Origin: an uncultured Bacteroidales bacterium
GTDB taxonomy: Bacteria; Bacteroidota; Bacteroidia; Bacteroidales; Marinilabiliaceae
Reading direction: 5' to 3'
DNA length: 6,819 nt
Assembly: GCA_937892255.1 (NCBI GenBank)
Contig: CALAUL010000032.1
Coordinates: 1-6,819, forward strand
The notes beneath the pieces are model-generated. The model had not been told where the DNA came from and did not search any database. It saw only the letters and a list, made by a program, of their open reading frames with translations. Position numbers and translations under genes: made by a program. Of the stretch, positions 1-6,616 are shown piece after piece; position 1 is the first letter of the stretch, and the number at the start of each line of letters is the position of its first letter.

Positions 1-1443
1 GAGCTATTGGAACTCTGTGATAGTATGGGTTTCATCGTTATGGATGAGACGTTTGATATGTGGCGTAAGCGCAAGACGACATACGACTATTCGCTCTATT
101 TCAATGAGTGGCACGAGAGAGATCTTACAGATCTTGTGTTGCGAGATCGCAATCATCCGTCTATATTCATGTGGAGTATAGGTAATGAAGTGTTGGAACA
201 GTGGACAGATGCCAATGCCGACACCCTCGACATAGCAGCTGCAAACCTTCTGCTTAATATGAAACGCGAGACATCAGCATTGGCAGGAGACTCTACTTTG
301 TCGGTCAACTCATTGCTCACGCAGAAGCTCTGTAATATGATTCATGACCTTGACCCGACACGTCCTATTACATCGGGCAACAACGAACCCGACCCCAAGA
401 ACCATCTCTTCAAAGCCGGAACGCTCGACATAATAGGATTCAACTACCACGATGACTGGTTCAGCGACGTGCCAAAGAACTTCTCAGGAAAGCCGTTCAT
501 CGTCACAGAGAGTGTATCTGCGCTGATGACGCGAGGCTATTATAAGATGCCGTCAGATGTGGAGTTCCTTTGTCCTGAACGTTGGGACAAGCCATATCAT
601 GACCCATCGTTCTCATGCTCGTCATATGATAACTGTCATGCTCCGTGGGGCTCACGACACGAGACGACATGGGGACATGTCAAGTATAAGAAGTTCATCG
701 GCGGTCAGTATATATGGACCGGATTCGACTATATCGGAGAACCTACGCCATACGGCTGGCCGGCACGTTCTTCGTTCTTCGGATTGGTAGACTTGGCCGG
801 ATTCCCAAAGGATATATACTACATGTATCAGAGCGAATGGACAGACAAAGATGTGTTACATCTCTTCCCTCATTGGAACTGGAAAGAGGGCGAAGAAGTC
901 GACATGTGGTGCTACTACAACAATGCTGACGAGGTAGAGCTCTTTGTCAACGGTGAGAGTCAGGGTGTACAATATAAGGATAGTCTTGTATTTCATACTA
1001 TGTGGCGTGTGAAGTATCATCCGGGAGAGGTGACAGTCATAAGCCGTAAGGACGGAAAGGATATAGGTAAGAAGACTATTAAGACCGCAGGACGTCCGGC
1101 ACAGATACGTCTTACGGCAGACCGTAGCAGGATAAGAGCAAACGGAGAAGACCTGTCGTTCGTCACGGTCGAAATTCTTGACCAAGATGGCAACTTGTGC
1201 CCTAAAGCCGAGAATAATGTCTCATTTGACATAGAAGGTGTGGGCTTCATTGCCGGAGTAGACAACGGCTCGCCTATAAGCCTCGAACGATTTAAAGACA
1301 ATCACCGCAAGGCGTTCTATGGCAAATGTTTGGTCGTAGTGCAAAGCAATGGACAAGTCGGCAACATACGAGTGAAAGCGATATCCGATGGCCTTGAAAC
1401 AGGAGAGGTTATCATCAACTGTTTAGAAAAAGCGCAATATTAG
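1..1443 (+). CDS. Glycoside hydrolase family 2 protein (beta-galactosidase-like), 5' end missing
   Basis: Retaining exo-glycosidase of the GH2 family, most like beta-galactosidases, which remove terminal sugars from oligo- or polysaccharides. The frame is open from base 1, so the gene enters from outside the window; the in-frame TTG at 7 is not a credible start. The 480 visible residues (numbered from base 1) begin inside the TIM barrel. NHPSIFMWSIGNE ends in the expected acid/base Glu63 (codon 187-189), and FIVTE carries the expected nucleophile Glu170 (508-510). IWTGFDYIGEPTPYGWPARSS (about 238-258) closes the active site. Residues about 280-360 look like a DUF4982-type beta domain, and about 365-476 like the C-terminal GH2 Ig-like domain (VDNGSP, ERFKDNHRKAFYGKC). 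Roughly 300-350 N-terminal residues (jelly-roll, Ig-like domain, barrel start) should be missing, along with any signal peptide, so location is unknown. It is followed after 26 nt by a DUF4250 gene and then GH3. Family is certain; substrate (beta-galactoside, glucuronide or mannoside) is not. Confidence 0.93.
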   Translation, partial: ELLELCDSMGFIVMDETFDMWRKRKTTYDYSLYFNEWHERDLTDLVLRDRNHPSIFMWSIGNEVLEQWTDANADTLDIAAANLLLNMKRETSALAGDSTLSVNSLLTQKLCNMIHDLDPTRPITSGNNEPDPKNHLFKAGTLDIIGFNYHDDWFSDVPKNFSGKPFIVTESVSALMTRGYYKMPSDVEFLCPERWDKPYHDPSFSCSSYDNCHAPWGSRHETTWGHVKYKKFIGGQYIWTGFDYIGEPTPYGWPARSSFFGLVDLAGFPKDIYYMYQSEWTDKDVLHLFPHWNWKEGEEVDMWCYYNNADEVELFVNGESQGVQYKDSLVFHTMWRVKYHPGEVTVISRKDGKDIGKKTIKTAGRPAQIRLTADRSRIRANGEDLSFVTVEILDQDGNLCPKAENNVSFDIEGVGFIAGVDNGSPISLERFKDNHRKAFYGKCLVVVQSNGQVGNIRVKAISDGLETGEVIINCLEKAQY

Positions 1444-1469
1444 TTTATCATCATCAATACATAAAGATT

Positions 1470-1646
1470 ATGGATTGTCCACAAGACCCATTTATGTTGT
1501 TGAGCTTCATTAATACTAAGTTGAGAGATGAGTATTCGACGCTTGATGATTTGTGCAAGTCTCTTGATGTAGAAAGAGCAGTTCTTGAAGAGAAACTGGC
1601 AGAGGCGGGTTTCATATATATGGAACATATTAACCAGTTCAAATAG
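1470..1646 (+). CDS. DUF4250 domain-containing small protein
   Basis: A 58-residue acidic protein from an ATG at 1470 to a TAG at 1644-1646. The opening MDCPQDPFMLLSFINTKLRD, followed by EYSTLDDLCKSLDV and an ending EKLAEAGFIY, matches what I recall of the DUF4250 family. That family consists of stand-alone proteins of about 60 residues in Bacteroidales and Clostridia, starting with a (D/P)PxMLLSxxNxKLRD-like motif. The middle resembles a short helix-turn-helix fold (residues about 24-50: YSTLDDLCKSLDVERAVLEEKLAEAGF), but the family has no established function and I do not assign DNA binding. There is no signal peptide, so it is probably cytoplasmic. It lies 26 nt after the GH2 stop and 26 nt before the GH3 start on the same strand, suggesting co-transcription. 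Overlapping minus-strand frames here show no family resemblance. Confidence 0.85.
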   Translation: MDCPQDPFMLLSFINTKLRDEYSTLDDLCKSLDVERAVLEEKLAEAGFIYMEHINQFK

Positions 1647-1672
1647 CAATTCACATAACACAATTATAACAA

Positions 1673-3868
1673 ATGAAACGATTTATTGTACCGTTGGCGA
1701 CGTTGGCTCTTGTGGCTTGCCAACCAGCCAAGAATGAAAGCAAACAACTTACTGACGCTCAGATAGAGAAGTGTATCGATGAACTATTGCCACAGTTGAC
1801 ACTTGAGGAGAAAGTGGCGATGTGTCATGCTCAGTCGAAGTTTACATCTCCGGGAGTGCCTCGCTTGGGTATTCCACAACTTATGATGAGTGATGGACCT
1901 CATGGCGTTAGAGCTGAGATAAACTGGGACGACTGGGGGTATTCGGGTTGGACTAATGACTCGTGTACTGCATTCCCAGCCTTGACAGCCTTGGCATCGA
2001 CATTTCGTCCTGAGCTATCGGAGATATATGGTAGTGCCGTTGCAGAAGAGGCGTTGTACAGAGGTAAGGATATAATGCTCGGTCCGGGCGTCAATATCTA
2101 CCGCACACCTCTTTGTGGTCGTAATTTTGAGTATATGGGAGAAGACCCATACCTTGCGTCAGTCATGGTTGTTCCATACATACAGGGAATGCAACGTCAT
2201 GGTGTAGCGTCGTGTGTAAAACACTATGCGCTCAATAATCAGGAGACATGGCGTAACGAAGTAGATGTTCATGTTAGCGAACGAGCTTTGCGAGAGATAT
2301 ATCTTCCTGCTTTTGAAGCTGCAGTTAAGGAGGGCGGTGCTTGGTCTATTATGGGTTCGTACAATCTTTTTAGAGGCCAACACTGTTGCCATAATGATGT
2401 CCTCATTAATAAGATTTTAAAAGGTGAGTGGGGCTTTGATGGTTGTGTCATCACCGATTGGGGAGGTGCTCATGATACAAAAGAGGCAGCTCTTAATGGT
2501 CTTGATATAGAGATGGGTTCATGGACTAATGGTCTGACATCTAATACTACGTTGGCATACGACAACTATTGGCTTGCAACACCATATCTTGAGATGCTGA
2601 AGAAAGGTGAATTGCCTATGTCAACACTTGATGATAAAGTGCGTCGTATATTGCGTCTTATGTTCCGTACTACGATGAGTAAGGAACGTGGCTTAGGAAC
2701 GTTGTGTAGCGATGAGCATTTCCAAACAGCATATAAGATAGCTGCGGAGTCAATGGTGCTACTTAAGAATGATAATTCGCTCTTACCTCTTGATGCGTCG
2801 AAGAAGATGACAATAGCCGTTATAGGAGAGAATGCTACACGTTCTATGTGCAAGGCTGGTGGTTCGTCAGAGCTAAAGACAAAACGCGAAATATCACCTC
2901 TTGAAGGTATAAAAAGCCGTTTCCCGAATGCAGATGTTGTATATACTATGGGTTATGCCAGTGGACCTTCAACATACGGACGTGTATTGCCTTCGGTGCT
3001 CAATGCTGATAGTTTGGTAAAGAAAGCAGTTGAGGTAGCAGAGAAAGCAGATGTCGTTGTCTTTGTAGGAGGTCTTAATAAGAGTCATGAGCAAGATTGT
3101 GAAGCTGGTGACCGTGTAGCTTTGGAGTTGCCTTTTGGACAGAACGAGCTTATAGAAAAGTTGCTTGAGGTAAACCCTAAGATGGCACTCGTCCTTGTGA
3201 GTGGTAATGCTGTTGCTATGCCATGGATAGATAAGATGCCGGCTGTCATGCAGGCATGGTATTTGGGTAGTGAAGCTGGTAACGCTATAGCAGATGCTCT
3301 ATGTGGTGTTATCAATCCGTCGGGTAAATTGCCTATTTCGTTCCCTGTGCGTCTTACAGACAATGCTGTACATAGCTTTGAGGGTGATGTTGAGGTCTAT
3401 CCGGGAGATAAGGCAAACGGATATAAGCAAGTATATAAAGAGGATATCTTGGTTGGCTATCGTTGGCATGATACTAAGAATATCAAACCACTCTTTGCCT
3501 TTGGTCATGGCTTGAGCTATACTACATTTGAGGTGAAGGATATCAACGCAACTATTAAGGGTGACATGGTCAATGTGACAGCTACTGTAGTCAACACAGG
3601 CAAATGTGATGGTGCTGAAGTTGTGCAGGTGTACGTAGGTATGAATGATTCGAAAGTAGCACGTGCTACAAAGGAACTCAAAGGCTTTAAAAAGGTTGAC
3701 CTTAAGGCAGGCGAGACAAAGAGTGTATCAATAGATATTCCTGTTAAGAAACTTGCTTACTACAACGAACAGAAAGCAGATTGGGAAGTAGAGCAGGGTA
3801 CATACACTTTCCATGTAGGTACAGCTTCTGATGATATTGACAAGCTCATAGAACTTGCGATAAAGTAA
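1673..3868 (+). CDS. GH3 beta-glucosidase-like lipoprotein
   Basis: Retaining glycoside hydrolase family 3 enzyme, 731 residues, a normal length for BglX-type beta-glucosidases; it probably hydrolyses terminal beta-linked glucose or xylose from oligosaccharides. The ATG at 1673 is followed by a lipoprotein signal (MKRFIVPLATLALVAC, lipobox LVAC, lipidated Cys16), so the enzyme is tethered to a membrane. QPAKNESK after the Cys has no clear acidic surface-export signal, so a periplasmic face is as likely as the cell surface. The N-terminal barrel (about 30-340) shows DGPHGVR (74-80), NFEYMGEDP (151-159), KHYALNNQE (183-191) and the nucleophile motif VITDWG with Asp262 (codon 2456-2458). The alpha/beta C-domain (about 355-600) has the EAGDR motif, where Glu477 is the likely acid/base. 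GHGLSYT (about 611-617) precedes a fibronectin III-like domain (about 630-705). Glycine codons are strongly GGT-biased compared with the upstream GH2 gene. Substrate cannot be fixed from sequence alone. Confidence 0.95.
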   Translation: MKRFIVPLATLALVACQPAKNESKQLTDAQIEKCIDELLPQLTLEEKVAMCHAQSKFTSPGVPRLGIPQLMMSDGPHGVRAEINWDDWGYSGWTNDSCTAFPALTALASTFRPELSEIYGSAVAEEALYRGKDIMLGPGVNIYRTPLCGRNFEYMGEDPYLASVMVVPYIQGMQRHGVASCVKHYALNNQETWRNEVDVHVSERALREIYLPAFEAAVKEGGAWSIMGSYNLFRGQHCCHNDVLINKILKGEWGFDGCVITDWGGAHDTKEAALNGLDIEMGSWTNGLTSNTTLAYDNYWLATPYLEMLKKGELPMSTLDDKVRRILRLMFRTTMSKERGLGTLCSDEHFQTAYKIAAESMVLLKNDNSLLPLDASKKMTIAVIGENATRSMCKAGGSSELKTKREISPLEGIKSRFPNADVVYTMGYASGPSTYGRVLPSVLNADSLVKKAVEVAEKADVVVFVGGLNKSHEQDCEAGDRVALELPFGQNELIEKLLEVNPKMALVLVSGNAVAMPWIDKMPAVMQAWYLGSEAGNAIADALCGVINPSGKLPISFPVRLTDNAVHSFEGDVEVYPGDKANGYKQVYKEDILVGYRWHDTKNIKPLFAFGHGLSYTTFEVKDINATIKGDMVNVTATVVNTGKCDGAEVVQVYVGMNDSKVARATKELKGFKKVDLKAGETKSVSIDIPVKKLAYYNEQKADWEVEQGTYTFHVGTASDDIDKLIELAIK

Positions 3869-3898
3869 TCGAGCTATTAGGCAAGAAATAAAACATTT

Positions 3899-3975
3899 TG
3901 GTGCGCACCGTGTGCGCATTTAATGCGCACTATATGCGCACTGAATGCGCATGCGGTGCGCACCATCTATTTTTT
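3899..3975 (+). terminator. Long hairpin plus T-run downstream of the GH3 gene
   Basis: Starting 30 nt after the GH3 stop, positions 3899-3929 pair with 3935-3965 around a 5-nt loop (ctata). I count 27 Watson-Crick pairs, 3 G-U pairs and a single A-C mismatch (3923/3941). Six T residues follow at 3970-3975, the layout of a rho-independent terminator read on the + strand. In the minus-strand RNA the three wobbles become A-C mismatches and the T-run is absent, although a weaker T-rich stretch lies beyond (complement of 3886-3899). The stem is far longer than a typical terminator, so it may also protect the mRNA 3' end. The hairpin is made entirely from the TGCGCA array annotated separately. Confidence 0.75.
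3902..3962. repeat. Six-copy TGCGCA palindrome array, 11-nt period
   Basis: The hexamer TGCGCA, its own reverse complement, occurs at 3902, 3913, 3924, 3935, 3946 and 3957, exactly 11 nt apart. The spacers are 5 nt each: ccgtg, tttaa, ctata, ctgaa, tgcgg. The array is symmetric about the middle spacer, and the outer spacers are largely complementary to each other, so the whole array folds on itself. Six identical GC-rich hexamers at fixed spacing within 61 nt are not a chance pattern in this AT-leaning intergenic DNA. I do not know an established name for this element. Confidence 0.95.
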
Positions 3976-4074
3976 GTCGGTAGAGTGAAATGCTGATGTT
4001 GTATCGGGAATACCCATCTTTGGTGTTGTTGGGTTGAAATAATGATGGAGAGGGAGAAGTGTATTATGATAGCG
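3976..4074. other. Intergenic stretch between the two palindrome arrays, nothing recognised
   Basis: Part of the 413-nt gap between the convergent GH3 and prfA genes. No open frame longer than about 15 codons, no convincing promoter and no strong hairpin were seen. The only small structure is a GGG/CCC pairing around 4008-4017, too short to call. Promoters are not expected here because both flanking genes point into the gap. Confidence 0.6.
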
Positions 4075-4146
4075 TTTGAAAGAGCTTTAAATGGTGTTTA
4101 AACAGTATTTAAATGACGTTTAAACGACCTTAGAGTGTGTTTTAAG
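4075..4146. repeat. TTTAAA palindrome array, 11-nt period
   Basis: Perfect TTTAAA hexamers lie at 4086, 4097, 4108 and 4119, exactly 11 nt apart. In the same phase are degenerate copies: TTTGAA at 4075, TTAGAG at 4130 and TTTAAG at 4141. Spacers are again 5 nt (agagc, tggtg, cagta, tgacg, cgacc, tgtgt). The six positions 4075-4135 have the same 61-nt length and central symmetry as the TGCGCA array 112 nt upstream. In the + RNA, 4086-4102 can pair with 4108-4124 using 16 pairs, three of them G-U, with one mismatch and a 5-nt loop. This fold is AU-rich and much weaker than that of the first array. The perfect core is clear; membership of the degenerate copies is inferred from phase. Confidence 0.85.
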
Positions 4147-4220
4147 ACTATTTGATTGTCTGTATTGTTTCGCAAAATACAGAAGAAGATGAAGCTCTCT
4201 TTTGGAGGGAATATAGAGAT

Positions 4221-4259
4221 AAAACAAGAATGGGATAAGCCTATAGAGCTTATCCCATT
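4221..4259 (-). terminator. Rho-independent terminator of the purM-like/prfA operon
   Basis: Positions 4229-4240 and 4248-4259 form a perfect 12-bp stem (core TGGGATAAGC) with a 7-nt loop. Read on the minus strand it begins 22 nt after the prfA stop and is followed by cttgtttt (complement of 4221-4228), a U-rich tail interrupted by one G. On the + strand the hairpin is followed by tactattatgt, a poor tail, so termination of prfA transcription is the main role. Confidence 0.82.
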
Positions 4260-4281
4260 TACTATTATGTAGAGTATTCGA

Positions 4282-5391
4282 TTACAAATCGCTTTCTTTC
4301 ATACGTTCGGCGTTTTCTGCTACTGTCAGACGGTCTATACACTCCTGTATATCGCCGTCCATGAATGCGCCGAGGTTATATATCGTATAGTTGATACGGT
4401 GGTCAGTGATACGTCCTTGAGGGTAGTTGTATGTACGTATCTTTGCTGAACGGTCGCCAGTGCTGACCATTGTCTTACGCTTAGAGGCTATGTCATCTAT
4501 GTATTTCTGATGTTCTTTATCGTAGATAAATGTACGTAGACGGCTGAGTGCACGCTCTTTGTTCTTTGGTTGGTCACGTGTCTCGGTACATTCGATGAGT
4601 ATCTCTTCCACAACGCCTGTGTTGGGGTTCTTCCAGTTGTAACGCAAGCGAACGCCAGACTCTACTTTATTGACGTTCTGTCCGCCGGCACCGCCACTTC
4701 GGAAGGTGTCCCATTTGATTTCACCTTCGTTTATCTCTACATCGAATGGCTCTGCTTCGGGAAGTACTGCCACTGAGGCTGCTGATGTATGTACACGTCC
4801 CTGAGTCTCTGTGGCAGGAACACGTTGTACACGGTGAACACCAGACTCATATTTCATTGTGCCATAGACCTTTTCGCCTGTTATCGAACAGATTATTTCC
4901 TTATAGCCGCCTGCTGCACCTTCGCTGAAGCTTGATACGGTGAGGTTCCAACCCTTTGTCTCGCAGTATTTGGTATACATACGGAAGAGGTCACCAGCGA
5001 AGATAGCTGCTTCGTCGCCACCTGTACCACCACGTATCTCAAGTATAGCATTACGGTCATCTTGTGGGTCAGAAGGAATGAGGAGAAGTTTTATCTGTTC
5101 TTCAAGTTCTGGAATGCGTTTTTCGCATTCGGCAGCCTCTTCACGTGCTATCTCCTTCATGTCTGGGTCGCTCTCGTTGGTGAGAATGTTCTTCGCTTCT
5201 TCCAATCCGTCAAGGCAACGGACATACTCAGCTCTTACCTTGAGTATCTCATCGAGGTCTTTGTATTCTTTTGTTAGTTTGATAAAACGCTGTTGGTCAG
5301 CTATGACGCCTGGGTCGGTGATGAGTGTAGACACCTCTTCAAAGCGTGACATTAGACCATCGAGTTTGCTCAATATGCTGTTATCTGCCAT
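4282..5391 (-). CDS. prfA: Peptide chain release factor 1 (RF1)
   Basis: Class I translation release factor that recognises UAA and UAG in the ribosomal A site and triggers hydrolysis of peptidyl-tRNA. The protein has 369 residues, close to the usual 355-370. The stop-codon recognition tripeptide is PAT (192-194, in RVQRVPATETQG), which marks RF1 rather than RF2 (SPF). The catalytic GGQ is at 236-238 (in SGGAGGQNVNKVESGVR); its Gln is normally methylated by PrmC in this family. The N-terminal helical region spans about 1-110 and the GDEAA segment sits at 125-129. The ATG at 5389-5391 follows an A/G-rich leader (taaagaga), and the start MADNSILSKLDGL aligns with family starts. It lies 19 nt after the purM-like stop on the same strand, so it is surely co-transcribed, and it ends in a terminator hairpin. 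From memory, related Bacteroidales often have pyrF next in this cluster; here no pyrF follows. Confidence 0.97.
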   Translation of the reverse strand: MADNSILSKLDGLMSRFEEVSTLITDPGVIADQQRFIKLTKEYKDLDEILKVRAEYVRCLDGLEEAKNILTNESDPDMKEIAREEAAECEKRIPELEEQIKLLLIPSDPQDDRNAILEIRGGTGGDEAAIFAGDLFRMYTKYCETKGWNLTVSSFSEGAAGGYKEIICSITGEKVYGTMKYESGVHRVQRVPATETQGRVHTSAASVAVLPEAEPFDVEINEGEIKWDTFRSGGAGGQNVNKVESGVRLRYNWKNPNTGVVEEILIECTETRDQPKNKERALSRLRTFIYDKEHQKYIDDIASKRKTMVSTGDRSAKIRTYNYPQGRITDHRINYTIYNLGAFMDGDIQECIDRLTVAENAERMKESDL

Positions 5392-5410
5392 CTCTCTTTA
5401 TTCTGATGTA

Positions 5411-6577
5411 TTAATATCTGAACTCGCCAAATTCGCTCTTTATGATAAGCTCTTTCTTATCGCTCTCTTCTATGCGTCCTACTATTTGAGCAGGTATGCC
5501 AAAGCTCTCTGATATCTCTATCACTTGTTGTGCTTTTTCTGGTGAGAGATATACTTCGAGACGGTGACCCATATTGAATACCTTGTACATCTCTTGCCAT
5601 TCTGTGCCGCTTTGCTCTTTGATAGTTTTGAAGAGAGGAGGAACAGGGAAGAGGTTATCTTTTACTACGCGCACATTATCAACGAAGTGTAGAACCTTTG
5701 TCTGTGCGCCACCAGAGCAATGCACCATGCCATGAATATCAGAGCGTAGCTTGTCAAGCAGTTGTTTGACTACAGGGGCATAAGTACGAGTTGGAGAAAG
5801 AACAAGTTTGCCTGCGTCGATAGGCGAACCCTCAACGCTGTCTGTCAAATGTAATCCACCTGAATATATGAGTTCGGCGGGTACGTTGCCGTCATAGCTT
5901 TCCGGATATTTCTCAGCGAGGTATTTAGCGAAGACATCATGACGTGCAGAGGTAAGTCCATTGCTACCCATTCCGCCGTTGTATTCTTTTTCGTATGTAG
6001 CCTGTCCGAATGAAGCCAGACCAACGATGACGTCACCCGGGCGTATATTGGCGTTGTCTATCACGTCGGCTCTGCGCATACGGCATGTCACTGTGCTATC
6101 TACGATGATAGTACGCACGAGGTCACCTACATCAGCTGTCTCACCACCTGTAGCATATACACCGACGCCCATCTCGCGTAGTTCGGCAAGTAGTTCGTCA
6201 GTGCCATTGATGATAGCAGAGATGACTTCGCCTGGAACGAGTAGTTTGTTGCGTCCTATAGTTGAAGATACAAGGATATTGTCAACAGCACCTACACATA
6301 GTAAGTCGTCGATATTCATTATAAGTGCGTCCTGCGCAATGCCTTTCCATACAGAGATGTCGCCTGTCTCTTTCCAATAGAGGTATGCAAGACTTGACTT
6401 TGTTCCGGCACCGTCGGCATGCATGATGTTACAGTAGTCAGGGTCACCACCGAGTATGTCGGGGATAATCTTACAAAAAGCTTTAGGAAATAAGCCTTTG
6501 TCGATGTTCTTAATGGCGTTGTGTACATCTTCTTTAGATGCGGAAACGCCGCGCAGGTTGTATCTTTCTGAGCTCAC
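5411..6577 (-). CDS. purM: PurM-family AIR synthase-like protein (phosphoribosylformylglycinamidine cyclo-ligase or paralogue)
   Basis: Member of the PurM ATP-dependent family; canonical PurM closes FGAM to aminoimidazole ribonucleotide in purine synthesis in the cytoplasm. I place the start at the GTG at 6575-6577, giving 388 residues that begin (M)SSERYNLRGVSASKEDVH, as in Bacteroidales homologues I recall. An upstream in-frame extension to 6631 would read through the likely promoter. Motifs seen are DGAGTK (55-60, usual DGVGTK), GGETADV (144-150, usual GGETAEMPG), SNGLTSARHD (205-214), SPTRTYAPVV (261-270), HCSGGAQTK (286-294, usual HxTGGGxxEN) and EMYKVFNMGHRLEV (329-342, usual EMYRTFNCGVGM). 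The length exceeds E. coli PurM by about 40 residues, mostly around 190-260. The fold assignment is secure, but the altered motifs mean a paralogous function is possible, so the symbol is tentative. It is first gene of a two-gene operon with prfA. Confidence 0.82.
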   Translation of the reverse strand: MSSERYNLRGVSASKEDVHNAIKNIDKGLFPKAFCKIIPDILGGDPDYCNIMHADGAGTKSSLAYLYWKETGDISVWKGIAQDALIMNIDDLLCVGAVDNILVSSTIGRNKLLVPGEVISAIINGTDELLAELREMGVGVYATGGETADVGDLVRTIIVDSTVTCRMRRADVIDNANIRPGDVIVGLASFGQATYEKEYNGGMGSNGLTSARHDVFAKYLAEKYPESYDGNVPAELIYSGGLHLTDSVEGSPIDAGKLVLSPTRTYAPVVKQLLDKLRSDIHGMVHCSGGAQTKVLHFVDNVRVVKDNLFPVPPLFKTIKEQSGTEWQEMYKVFNMGHRLEVYLSPEKAQQVIEISESFGIPAQIVGRIEESDKKELIIKSEFGEFRY

Positions 6578-6608
6578 GATTTTAATATTCAAATTGATAA
6601 CTAAGGCG

Positions 6609-6616
6609 CAAAGATA
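6609..6616 (-). promoter_or_regulatory. Bacteroidetes -7 promoter box for the purM-like/prfA operon
   Basis: Minus-strand TATCTTTG matches the Bacteroidetes sigma-ABfr -7 consensus TAnnTTTG exactly. It lies 31 nt upstream of the GTG start, which would give a 5' leader of about 25 nt. I see no good -33 TTTG/TTG at the usual distance of about 19-21 nt; the nearest TTG (complement of 6629-6631) leaves only a 12-nt spacer. The call therefore rests on the -7 box and its position. Confidence 0.55.

Noticed and set aside
7..9. TTG as the start codon of the GH2 gene
   Set aside because: The frame is open to base 1 and the protein starts mid-barrel, so the real start is outside the window.
856..1185. 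109-residue minus-strand frame
   Set aside because: Completely inside the GH2 gene, with no motif or plausible start context.
1440..1663. Two minus-strand frames of about 70 residues opposite the small gene
   Set aside because: They overlap each other and the DUF4250 gene, which has clear family resemblance; the minus frames have none.
3989..4036. 15-codon open frame in the convergent gap
   Set aside because: Too short, no conserved features, and no supporting leader.
3902..4146. Palindrome arrays as a CRISPR array
   Set aside because: Repeats are only 6 bp and spacers 5 nt, far below CRISPR dimensions, and no cas gene is nearby.
4160..4182. Small hairpin CTGTATT / AATACAG as another terminator
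   Set aside because: Only a 7-bp AT-rich stem with a 9-nt loop and no T-run on either strand.
4940..5512. 190-residue open frame on the + strand
   Set aside because: It lies antisense to prfA and the end of the purM-like gene, is serine/arginine-rich as expected of a shadow frame, and shows no recognisable family.
5961..6380. 139-residue open frame on the + strand
   Set aside because: Antisense to the well-supported purM-like gene, with low-complexity Ser/Thr/Pro content typical of a complementary frame.
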